The translations under genes and the position numbers were made by a program. A model generated the notes under the pieces. That model saw only the letters and a list, made by a program, of their open reading frames with translations. It was not told the origin of the DNA and searched no databases. A DNA stretch of 64,000 nt from Burkholderiales bacterium. Its GTDB lineage: Bacteria > Pseudomonadota > Gammaproteobacteria > Burkholderiales > Burkholderiaceae_E. Position 1 is the stretch's first letter, and every line of letters starts with the position of its first letter. This document shows, one piece after another, positions 57,130-64,000 of the stretch. The stretch covers positions 62,001 to 126,000 of the forward strand of contig JAPLQE010000059.1 in assembly GCA_026399835.1 (NCBI GenBank), written 5' to 3'.

Positions 57130-57212
57130 TGCCGTGCGGCTGCGCCGCCCGGCACCCGTCGGACGCCCGCGCGAGACGGTGCGGCCCAGTCGGTGCGCGA
57201 CGGCCTGAAGGA

Positions 57213-57339
57213 CAGCGGCGCCGAGAGACGTGGATGCATGCGAGCGCGTTCAAGAAACGTGGTTGCATTCGAAGGCGTTCGAGAGACGAGGATGCATTCG
57301 AAGGCGTTCGAGAAACGTGGATGCATGCGAAGGCGTTCG
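57213..57339. repeat. 29-bp tandem repeat array, about 4.4 units
   Basis: Head-to-tail units start at 57213, 57242, 57271 and 57300, with a partial unit from 57329. The consensus is approximately GAAGGCGTTCGAGAAACG followed by TGGATGCATGC. Units differ at a few positions. There are no spacers, so this is a minisatellite rather than CRISPR. Frames across it stay open on both strands, but with no start context or family likeness. Confidence 0.9.
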
Positions 57340-57464
57340 TGCGTCGGTGGGTTCGGTACCCCACCGCTGGTTTGGTGTGAGAAGTTGGCATGCGACCGTC
57401 TTCTCGCACGTCGCCGCTCGGCGACGGGCCGCGCGGAGCGTCGAGCACCTGGGTCCCCGGTCGA

Positions 57465-58220
57465 CTACTCGAGGAACGAAGGGTCCTTGTCGATCATCCA
57501 GCGCGTCATCGCGCCGAACAGCAGCGTCGCCTCGACGCCCTTCGCGTAGGCGGCATCGTGCTGGCGCGCGCTGCGCCGGGCGACGTCGAGCGGCGGCAGG
57601 CGCAGCGCCGCGCCCCCGGCCTGCGCGGCGACCTGCACCTCGCAGGCGCGCTGCAGCTGGTACAGGTAGACGAAGGCGTCGGCGATGCTCGGTCCGCAGG
57701 CGAGCAGGCCGTGGTTGCGCAGGATCATCACGCGGCAGTCGCCCAGGTCGCGCGCGAGCCGCTCGCGCTCGTCGAGGTCGAGCGTGATGCCCTCGAAGTC
57801 GTGGTACGCGATGCGCTCGGTGAAGAACATCGCGGTGAAGCTGAGCGGCAGCAGGCCCTGCTCCTGGCAGGCGACCGCCTGGCCCGCGGTGGTGTGGGTG
57901 TGCGCGACCGCGTGCGCGTCGGGGCGCGCGCGATGGATGGCCGAGTGCACGACGAAGCCAGCCGGATTCACCGGATGCTCGGAGGGGCGGACGATGCTGC
58001 CGTCGATGTCGATCCGCACCAGGTTGGAGGCCTTGACCTCGCGGTACATCAGCCCGAACGGATTGATGAGGAACTGGTCGTCGGTGCCCGGCACGCGCAC
58101 GGTGATGTGGTTGTAGATCATCTCGTGCCAGCCGAGATGATCGAACAGCCGGTACGCGCAGGCCAGGTCGCGCCGGGCCTGCATCTCCTCGGCGGAGTCG
58201 CAGAGGTCCTCGAGTCGCAT
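57465..58220 (-). CDS. Class II aldolase/adducin-family protein
   Basis: A 251-aa metal-dependent aldolase-fold protein. The zinc-binding histidines are in HTHTTAGQAVACQ and the later NHGLLACGPSIADAFVYLYQLQRACEVQ; YNHITVRVPGTDDQFLINPFGLMY is typical of the N-terminal part. The family includes fuculose-phosphate aldolase, but bacterial members next to catabolic genes often act on other substrates. The start ATG 58220 is one nucleotide after the upstream gene's stop, so it is the last gene of the minus-strand catabolic operon. Confidence 0.91.
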   Translation of the reverse strand: MRLEDLCDSAEEMQARRDLACAYRLFDHLGWHEMIYNHITVRVPGTDDQFLINPFGLMYREVKASNLVRIDIDGSIVRPSEHPVNPAGFVVHSAIHRARPDAHAVAHTHTTAGQAVACQEQGLLPLSFTAMFFTERIAYHDFEGITLDLDERERLARDLGDCRVMILRNHGLLACGPSIADAFVYLYQLQRACEVQVAAQAGGAALRLPPLDVARRSARQHDAAYAKGVEATLLFGAMTRWMIDKDPSFLE

Positions 58221-58221
58221 G

Positions 58222-59157
58222 TCAGCTCCGGTGCCCGTCGGCGTGCGGCTTGAGGCACGCCCAGGCGAAGTCGTGGAAGGGCGTCGGGATGCCATGGACG
58301 CGGCCGAGCCGCGCGACGGTGCCGCTCAGCCCGTCGAGCTCGAGCCGGCGGCCGGCGACGAGGTCGTGAAACATCGAGGCGACCATGTCGGCGGGCAGTC
58401 CGCGCAGCATCGCGAGCGCGGCCTCGGCGTCGGCGTCCTCGAGCGGCACACCCTCGGCGCGCGCGACCGCGAGCACCTCGGCGATCGAGCGGCGGGCGAG
58501 CGCCAGCAGCGCCTCGTCGCGATAGACGACGCCGGCCGGCGAACGGGTCAGGCAGGTGAGCGCGGCGTTGGTCGCCAGCGCCAGAAACTTGGTCCACTGC
58601 GGCCGGGCGATGTCCTCGACCCGGGTCGCCACGAAGGGCGTGGGCAGGGCCGCGCCGCGGACCTGCGCGACGAAGGCCGCGAGCACCGGATCGGACGACG
58701 CACCGGGTCCGCCGAAGACGATCGAGGACATGTCAGACAGGTAATCGACGATGCCGGGCTCGCGCAGCCTCCCCGCCACCAGCGCGAGTCCGCCCCAGCA
58801 GCGCGCATCCGGTGCGCCGGCCTGCACGCGCGCGACGCCGTCGACGCCGTTCTGCAGGCAGACGACGGCGGCGGCCGACTCGAGCATCGGACGCCAGGCC
58901 TCGGCGGACGCCCGCGCGTCGTACAGCTTCACGCAGGACAGCACCAGGTCGACGCCGGCCGCGTCCTCGGGCCGGACGATCGCGCCGACACCCGCCGCAT
59001 GGAAGTCGCCGCGCGGCCCGCACAGCCGCACGCCGTGCGCCGCGATGGCGTCTCGCGCGGCGGGCCGCACCGCGAACGCGACCTCGAAGCCGGCGAGCGA
59101 CAGCAGGCCGCCGACGTAGCAGCCGACGGCCCCGGCCCCGAGGACGACGACCTTCAT
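58222..59157 (-). CDS. 2-dehydropantoate 2-reductase-like (ApbA/PanE family)
   Basis: A 311-aa NADP-dependent reductase of the KPR family. The Rossmann motif is VVVLGAGAVGCYVGGLLSLAG; LVLSCVKLYD, VCLQNGVDG and the C-terminal DGLSGTVARLGRVHGIPTPFHDF are family features. The usual catalytic Lys-Asn region is around FLALATNAALTCLTR, where the Lys of the preceding TKF fits. Its place in a catabolic operon, between a GST and a class II aldolase, suggests a role on another 2-oxo or hydroxyacid rather than pantothenate synthesis. Confidence 0.88.
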   Translation of the reverse strand: MKVVVLGAGAVGCYVGGLLSLAGFEVAFAVRPAARDAIAAHGVRLCGPRGDFHAAGVGAIVRPEDAAGVDLVLSCVKLYDARASAEAWRPMLESAAAVVCLQNGVDGVARVQAGAPDARCWGGLALVAGRLREPGIVDYLSDMSSIVFGGPGASSDPVLAAFVAQVRGAALPTPFVATRVEDIARPQWTKFLALATNAALTCLTRSPAGVVYRDEALLALARRSIAEVLAVARAEGVPLEDADAEAALAMLRGLPADMVASMFHDLVAGRRLELDGLSGTVARLGRVHGIPTPFHDFAWACLKPHADGHRS

Positions 59158-59176
59158 GCGCGTCGCGTCCCGGCGT

Positions 59177-60076
59177 TCAGCCGGCGCCCCCGGCCTTGGC
59201 GGCGGCCTGCGCGTCGAGCTTGTCCTGCGTCTTCGTGTCGAAGTCGCTCGCCTCGTGCCGCTCGCGCAGCTGCGCGGCCGGGTCGCCCATCACCCGGTTG
59301 ACGATGCGCCCGCGCCGCACCGCCGGCCGCGCGCCGATCTGGTCGGCCCAGCGCACCACGTTCGTGTACTCGTGGACCGACAGGAACTCGCCCGCCCCGT
59401 AGAGCAGACCCTTGACCAGCCCGCCGTACCACGGCCAGACGGCGATGTCGGCGATGGTGTAGTCGGCGCCGCCGAGGAACGCGCTCTCGGCGAGGCGCCG
59501 GTCGAGCACGTCGAGCTGGCGCTTGGTCTCCATCGCGAACCGGTCGATCGCGTATCCGATCTTCGTCGGCGCGTAGGCGTAGAAGTGCCCCAGGCCGCCG
59601 CCCAGGTAGGGCGCGCTGCCCATCTGCCAGAACAGCCACGACAGGCATTCCGCGCGGGCCGGCCCGGACTTCGGCAGGAAGGCGCCGAACGTCTCGGCCA
59701 GGTGCATCAGGATCGCGCCGGACTCGAACACCCGCACCGGCTCCGGACCGCTGCGGTCGACGAGCGCGGGAATCTTGGAGTTCGGGTTGGCGGCGACGAA
59801 GCCGCTGGAGAACTGCTCGCCCTCGTTGATCCGGATCAGCCAGGCGTCGTACTCGGCGCCGGCGTGGCCGAGCGCGAGCAGCTCCTCGAGCATGATCGTG
59901 ACCTTCTGGCCGTTGGGCGTGCCGAGCGAGTAGAGCTGCATCGGATGCCGGCCGACGGGCAGGTCCTTGTCATGGGTGGGTCCGGCGATCGGGCGGTTGA
60001 TGTTCGCGAAGCGCCCGCCGCTGGCCTTGTTCCAGGTCCAGACCTTGGGCGGGATGTACTCGTTCGTGTCGCTCAT
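59177..60076 (-). CDS. yghU: Glutathione-dependent oxidoreductase, YghU-type GST
   Basis: A 299-aa Nu-class glutathione transferase. The long N-terminal extension EYIPPKVWTWNKASGGRFANINRPIAGPTHDKDLPVG and the thioredoxin-fold start LYSLGTPNGQKVTIMLEELL are specific for YghU/YfcG-like disulfide-bond oxidoreductases; YTIADIAVWPWYGGLVKG marks the helical domain. It may serve as a detoxification or reductive step for the pathway of this operon. It starts by overlapping the stop of the DUF35 gene (ATGA). Confidence 0.93.
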   Translation of the reverse strand: MSDTNEYIPPKVWTWNKASGGRFANINRPIAGPTHDKDLPVGRHPMQLYSLGTPNGQKVTIMLEELLALGHAGAEYDAWLIRINEGEQFSSGFVAANPNSKIPALVDRSGPEPVRVFESGAILMHLAETFGAFLPKSGPARAECLSWLFWQMGSAPYLGGGLGHFYAYAPTKIGYAIDRFAMETKRQLDVLDRRLAESAFLGGADYTIADIAVWPWYGGLVKGLLYGAGEFLSVHEYTNVVRWADQIGARPAVRRGRIVNRVMGDPAAQLRERHEASDFDTKTQDKLDAQAAAKAGGAG

Positions 60077-60552
60077 GAGGGGCTCCAGGGTTCGGAATGC
60101 GGATCGGATCGGGTCGTCGACGGCGAGTGTGTCATGCGCGCGCCGAACAGCGCGCCGTCCTCGTAGCGCAGCACCAGCAGCCCGATGCGCCCGCCGATGT
60201 CGGCGGCCTCGACCGCACCGACCATCCGGCACATCAGGCGCACGCCGTCGTCGAGGTCCACCAGGCCGATGGCGTAGGGCGCGTCGGCGCGGAACGCGGC
60301 CGGGGCCACGTGCACTCGGGTGAAGCTGTACAGCACGCCCGCGGGTGCGAGGTCGGTCCACGAGACAGACCGGCTCCAGCAGGCCCGGCACAGGTTGCGC
60401 GGCGGAAAGCCGAGCAGTGCGCAGTCGTCGCAGCGGGTCGAACGCATCGTGCCGGCCTCGAGCGCGTCCCAGAACGGCCGCGTGAAGGCCGAGACACGGG
60501 GCGGGAACGGCCGCGGGCCGGGCATCCGGAGCTCGGGCAGCGGTGCGCTCAT
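60073..60552 (-). CDS. DUF35 OB-fold/zinc-ribbon protein
   Basis: A 159-aa acyl-CoA-associated protein. The N-terminal zinc ribbon has Cys41-x2-Cys44 (CDDC) and Cys55-x2-Cys58 (CRAC); the OB-fold follows with GVLYSFTRVHVAPAAF and YAIGLVDLDDGVRLMCRMVG. DUF35 proteins form complexes with thiolase-like partners (ChsH2/Ltp2, BbsA/BbsB). It overlaps the thiolase-like gene stop by 4 nt, so the two are probably subunits of one enzyme. Confidence 0.92.
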   Translation of the reverse strand: MSAPLPELRMPGPRPFPPRVSAFTRPFWDALEAGTMRSTRCDDCALLGFPPRNLCRACWSRSVSWTDLAPAGVLYSFTRVHVAPAAFRADAPYAIGLVDLDDGVRLMCRMVGAVEAADIGGRIGLLVLRYEDGALFGARMTHSPSTTRSDPHSEPWSPS

Positions 60553-61742
60553 CGCACGGCCTCCAGCACATGGACCAGCGCCGCGTTGTACTTGCCGAGC
60601 TCGCAGACGGTCATGGTGATCGGGCCGCGCGCGGCCTGTCGGGGCCCGGCCTGCCCGCTCGCCTGCAGCACCGCCTCGACGACGTCGTAGAGCGGCGTCG
60701 CCTCGGGCGGATGGCCGCGCGACAGACAGCCGCCGCAGGTGTTGACCGGGAACTCGCCGTCGGCGCGCGTGCGCCCGTCGGCGGCCGCTGCGGCGCCCTG
60801 CCCGCGCGGGAAGAGACCGAGCGCCTCGGTCGCCAGCACCTCGACGATCGTGCACGGTGCGTAGAGCTGGAAGGCCGAGACATCGGAGAGGGCGATGCCC
60901 GCCGCGTCCAGCGCGCGGCGCGACGCGAGCCGCAGCGTGCCGTAGTCGAGCGCATCGGTACCCGCGCGGTCCGACAGCTGGTGCAGGCCCTCGTGCTCGA
61001 AGCCGCGGCCGCGCACCACCACGTAGGGGCGGCCGCTCGCGCGCGCGAGCGCCTCGGACACGACGACGAGCGCCACCGCGCCGTCGGCGCGGCCCGGCAC
61101 CTCGAGCAGGCCGAGCGGCTCGACGATGGGACGCGCGGCCAGCACGTCCTCGACGGTGATCGGCGTGCGGTACTGGGCGAGCGGGTTGTGCAGCGCGTGG
61201 GCGCGGTTCTTCACCGCGACCGAGGCCAGCACGGCGCGCGGCACGCGGTGCTCGTGCAGGTAGCGCTGCGCGTCCATCGCGTACCAGGCGATCGGCACCG
61301 CGCCGAACACCGACTGGAAGTCGACGTCGCCGGTGAGGCGGATGCTGTAGTCGAGGTGGCGCGCGGTGGGCACGGCGGTCTCGAAGTGCACGCCGAGCGC
61401 GAGCATGCAATCGGCCTGCCCGGACGTGACCTGGTGCACCGCGGTGTCGAACGCATGACCGCCGGTCATGCCGTTGCCCAGCACCTGCACGACGGTCGCG
61501 CTGGCGCGGATGCCCAGGTGCGAGACGAGGAAGGTGTGGAAATAGCCCTGCTTCGTGTGGTCGCCGGGATGGGCGACGGCCACGCCGTCGATGGATTCCT
61601 TGCCGAGGCCGGCCATCGCCATCGCGTCGAGCACGACGTCGACGGCGAGTTCGTGTTCGAGCACCGCATCGCCGGTGGCCGACTTCTGCCAAGTGCCGAC
61701 GGGCACGGCGCCCCAGCCGAGGATGGCGGCGCGGCGGCTCAT
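60549..61742 (-). CDS. Thiolase-like (SCP2/Ltp family) acyl-CoA enzyme lacking the nucleophilic Cys
   Basis: A 397-aa thiolase-fold protein. AAILGWGAVPVGTWQKS begins the fold; the position normally holding the nucleophile has GNGMTGGHAFDTAVHQVTSG with no cysteine. C-terminal NTCGGCLSRGHPPEA keeps the Gly-Gly and Gly-His-Pro elements. Loss of the nucleophile plus a DUF35 partner is the pattern of Ltp2-type retro-aldolases, which cleave C-C bonds in acyl-CoA side chains. The start ATG 61742 is chosen at the conserved SRRAAIL segment. A 193-nt gap separates it from the ligase gene upstream. Confidence 0.9.
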   Translation of the reverse strand: MSRRAAILGWGAVPVGTWQKSATGDAVLEHELAVDVVLDAMAMAGLGKESIDGVAVAHPGDHTKQGYFHTFLVSHLGIRASATVVQVLGNGMTGGHAFDTAVHQVTSGQADCMLALGVHFETAVPTARHLDYSIRLTGDVDFQSVFGAVPIAWYAMDAQRYLHEHRVPRAVLASVAVKNRAHALHNPLAQYRTPITVEDVLAARPIVEPLGLLEVPGRADGAVALVVVSEALARASGRPYVVVRGRGFEHEGLHQLSDRAGTDALDYGTLRLASRRALDAAGIALSDVSAFQLYAPCTIVEVLATEALGLFPRGQGAAAAADGRTRADGEFPVNTCGGCLSRGHPPEATPLYDVVEAVLQASGQAGPRQAARGPITMTVCELGKYNAALVHVLEAVR

Positions 61743-61935
61743 CGGCGCGGGGCGAGGGGCGCGTGCGACGGCAGGTCGCGCCGGGCGGAGCCGGACGCCG
61801 ATGACGACGGGACACAAGGCGCAACGGACATCGCGGACCTGCAGGGGAGGCGCGCCGCGGGCGGGCGCGGCCGGGAAAGTGTCGCACGGCGCCGCGCGCG
61901 AGCCCGCGGCACCGGCGCCAAAGCAGAACGCACGC

Positions 61936-63480
61936 TCAGCCGGCCGGCGGCCCGGGCTCGAGCCAGGCCTCGACCAGGGTGCGCTGGACCTTGCCGCTGG
62001 TGCTGCGCGGAAAGACCTCGGGCGAGGCCACGACGCGGATCTCGCGCGGCAGCTTGTACGAGGACAGCCGTTCGCGGCACGCCTGCATCAGCGAGGCCGC
62101 ATCCGCGCCCGGGTCGTGCACGGCGACGAAGGCCACGGGCACTTCCCCCCAGCGCGCATCGCGCCGGCGCACGACGACGGCCTCGGCGACCCGCGGGTCG
62201 GCCATCAGCGCGCGCTCGATCTCCATCGGATAGATGTTCTCGCCGCCCGACTTGATCAGGTACTTCGAGCGGTCGACGAAGCTCAGCCGCCCGTCGGGCT
62301 CCTCGACGAACAGGTCGCCCATGTGGAACCAGCCGCCTCGGAACGCCTCGGCATTGACCGCGTCGGCGTTCAGGTAGCCGCTGAACAGCGTCGGGCCGCG
62401 CAGCGCGATCTCGCCGGGCTCGCCGGGCGCGACGTCGCGGTCGTCCGCGTCGACGAGCCGCCAGCGGTACAGCGAGTTGTGCAGCTTGGCCATCCGCGTC
62501 GGCACCTCGCCGATCGCGAAGCGCCCGCCCGCAGCGGGCAGCATCCCCGTCTCGGTCGAGCCGAAGGTGTTGAACCACGGCGCCTGCAGCAGCAGCGAGG
62601 CCTCGGCGATCGTCTGCGGCGGCACGAGGTCCGCCAGCGCGCCGGCCAGCCTGATGCCCGCGGGCCGCACGCCCGCGTCGCGCAGCGCCTCGACCAGCGG
62701 CTCGATCATCCCGGGGATCAGCACCAGCCACCACTGCGGCACCGTCGCCACCAGCGCGACGATGCGCGGGATGTCCGCCCCGTCGACGACATGGACGGTC
62801 CCGCCCATCCCGAGCGTGTGCAGCGCGTGCTCGAGGCACACCATGTGGAACATCGGCGCCCAGGCGACGAAGCCGTCGCCCTCGACGAGCCCCAGGTCGA
62901 TGCGGCTCGACGCCATCCGCGCGAGCTCGGCCCGGTGGCTGATCGCCGCGCCCTTGGGCAGCCCGGTCGTGCCGCTGGTGTAGAGCACGAGGAGCGCGTC
63001 CTCGGGTTCGGCGACCTCGTCGGGCGAGGTGTCGGCGGCCTCGGCGAGGCAGCGCTCGTAGGCGTCGCCGAACGCGATCACCGTGGCGCCCGCCGCGCCG
63101 GCCGCCGCCAGCGCCGCCTCGAAGCGCGGCGAGACGAGCACCACCCGGGGCGCGACCAGCCCGATGCAGTAGGCGAGTTCGTCGCGGGCGAGCCGCCAGT
63201 TCTGCGCGCACAGCACTGCACCCAGCCGCGCCGCGGCGAAGCTCGCCTCGATGTACTCGAAGCGGTTCTCGGAGAGGATCGCGATCCGTTCGCCGCGCGT
63301 CACGCCGAGCGCGGCGAGCGCGTTGGCGAGGCGGTCGGCGCGGCGATCGAGCGCGCGGTAGCTCAGCGTGCGCACGCCGTCGTCGAGGGCGATCCGCCCC
63401 GGAACGCGGCGTGCAGGGTCGGCCAGCAGTTCGCCGACAGTCGAGCGGGCGGCGCGCTGCGCGAGGGGGTCGGGTCGCAT
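61936..63480 (-). CDS. AMP-dependent acyl-CoA synthetase/ligase
   Basis: A 514-aa ANL-superfamily ligase that activates a carboxylic acid to the CoA thioester. The P-loop YTSGTTGLPK is at residues 167-176; FNTFGSTETG, GEIALRGPTLFSGYLN, GWFHMGDLFVEEPDGRLSFVDRSKYLIKSGGENIYPMEIE (adenylate and hinge motifs) follow, and the C-terminal catalytic Lys is in RSTSGKVQRTLVEAWL. It starts 2 nt after the oxygenase fragment's stop. The substrate is unknown but should be the acid handled by the oxygenase. Confidence 0.93.
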   Translation of the reverse strand: MRPDPLAQRAARSTVGELLADPARRVPGRIALDDGVRTLSYRALDRRADRLANALAALGVTRGERIAILSENRFEYIEASFAAARLGAVLCAQNWRLARDELAYCIGLVAPRVVLVSPRFEAALAAAGAAGATVIAFGDAYERCLAEAADTSPDEVAEPEDALLVLYTSGTTGLPKGAAISHRAELARMASSRIDLGLVEGDGFVAWAPMFHMVCLEHALHTLGMGGTVHVVDGADIPRIVALVATVPQWWLVLIPGMIEPLVEALRDAGVRPAGIRLAGALADLVPPQTIAEASLLLQAPWFNTFGSTETGMLPAAGGRFAIGEVPTRMAKLHNSLYRWRLVDADDRDVAPGEPGEIALRGPTLFSGYLNADAVNAEAFRGGWFHMGDLFVEEPDGRLSFVDRSKYLIKSGGENIYPMEIERALMADPRVAEAVVVRRRDARWGEVPVAFVAVHDPGADAASLMQACRERLSSYKLPREIRVVASPEVFPRSTSGKVQRTLVEAWLEPGPPAG

Positions 63481-63482
63481 GC

Positions 63483-64000
63483 TCAGTCCTCGGTCCAGTC
63501 GTCCAGCAGCGGCGTCACGCGCAGCGCCGCCGGAATCCGTTCGGTACCGATGCGCCGGTCGAGCGCCTCGTGCCAGTGGTAGATGCGGCGCTCCTGGTAG
63601 CTGAGCGGCACGCCGCGAAAGCCGGGCGACGCGATCGAGGCCTGGATCGGTGCGACGAACTCGACATCCTCCTCGACGATCCGGTCGAAGTTGGCGATGC
63701 GCGTCTCCCAGAGCGGATCGCGCTCGCCGTCGCGCATCGGCGCGAACCACAGCACCTCCATCCGCGTGCGGTCGATCGCGAGCGGCCAGATCGCGATGCC
63801 GGGCACCCCGGTCGACGAGAACGGCAGGATCAGGTTCGGGAACAGGCTGTAGCTCGCGTTGAAGTCGCGCTCGATGTCGGTGATGCCGCTCATCTCGGGC
63901 ATGCCCGCCGCGCCCGGGTCGATCCAGCCGGCGCGCCGGTGCGGCGAGAGCATCATCGAATGGCCGTTGCGCCACAGGTGCACGTTGGTGCCGGTGTGGT
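63483..64000 (-). CDS. Aromatic-ring-hydroxylating oxygenase large subunit, C-terminal part (truncated by window edge)
   Basis: The visible 172 C-terminal residues match the catalytic domain end of Rieske non-haem iron oxygenase alpha subunits: HTGTNVHLWRNGHS, a hydrophobic LFPNLILPF strand, GIAIWPLAIDRTRMEVLWFAP, GERDPLWETRIANFDRIVEEDVEFVAPIQASIASPGF and the final ERRIYHWHEALDRRI, all typical of the alpha-subunit end. The Rieske centre and iron ligands would lie beyond 64000. It is the furthest-upstream visible gene of the minus-strand operon. The hydroxylated substrate cannot be named. Confidence 0.85.
   Translation of the reverse strand, partial: HTGTNVHLWRNGHSMMLSPHRRAGWIDPGAAGMPEMSGITDIERDFNASYSLFPNLILPFSSTGVPGIAIWPLAIDRTRMEVLWFAPMRDGERDPLWETRIANFDRIVEEDVEFVAPIQASIASPGFRGVPLSYQERRIYHWHEALDRRIGTERIPAALRVTPLLDDWTED

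Noticed and set aside
57213-57339. 29-bp repeats as a CRISPR array
   Set aside because: Units are directly adjacent with no spacers and there are no cas genes.

Overview
The window is very GC-rich (roughly 70% by eye), densely packed chromosomal DNA, and almost every gene sits in a short operon with 1-4 nt overlaps. A TctC (Bug) binding protein, a complete ssuEADCB operon, a CysB-type regulator inside a sulfate-transport operon, an APS-reductase-type cysH, a CIRCE-controlled groESL and a fused indolepyruvate ferredoxin oxidoreductase together point to a Betaproteobacterium, most likely Burkholderiales. No phage, IS element, integrase or CRISPR array was seen.

Layout. (1) 1-8054, minus strand: an amide-utilisation operon resembling the s-triazine/oxalurate type. 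It holds an AtzF-like allophanate hydrolase, a Tat-exported solute-binding protein, AtzG/AtzE/AtzH-like proteins and a DppBCD-type ABC transporter; the last ATPase gene is cut by the window edge. (2) 8303-13762, minus: ssuEADCB for alkanesulfonate uptake and desulfonation, followed by a degenerate EAL-domain gene. (3) 14051-15344: an orphan TctC-like binding protein and a doubtful small ORF. (4) 15516-25419: sulfate assimilation. Two paralogous sulfate-binding proteins flank cysB; cysTWA follow on plus, cysHDN converge from the right on minus, and a rhodanese gene follows. (5) 25506-32055: aminotransferase, lytic transglycosylase, UbiD decarboxylase, DacB/PBP4 and an SDR. (6) 32209-33884: a DUF6502/DUF5666 pair with several reading-frame breaks. 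(7) 33909-37736: a MarR-EamA pair and groESL with a perfect-looking CIRCE operator. (8) 38187-41383: a DUF1800-DUF1501 secreted pair. (9) 41427-49376: a CoA-transferase and fused indolepyruvate oxidoreductase on minus, divergent from a PhoX phosphatase preceded by four tandem 11-bp PHO repeats. (10) 49494-53858: EamA transporter, pyrF, a TctD/TctE-like two-component pair whose kinase has lost its phospho-acceptor His box, and a tRNA-Met. (11) 53982-56928: a predicted epimerase-SDR fusion and an NADP-dependent oxidoreductase, then a repeat-bearing non-coding stretch. (12) 57465-64000, minus: a catabolic operon with a Rieske-type oxygenase fragment, acyl-CoA ligase, thiolase-like/DUF35 pair, YghU-type GST, ketopantoate-reductase-like enzyme and class II aldolase.

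How they work together. Three scavenging modules stand out: organic or urea-like nitrogen (region 1), organic and inorganic sulfur (regions 2-4, sharing a TTCGCTTA element at three of their promoters) and organic phosphate (phoX with PHO box). The most novel biology is probably in the amide operon, the thiolase-like/DUF35 catabolic operon and the degenerate EAL protein attached to ssu. Several apparent gene lesions (32875, about 33235, 52985) and one apparent fusion (C-run at 55051) lie at homopolymers or short repeats, so sequence or assembly error must be excluded before they are treated as biology.
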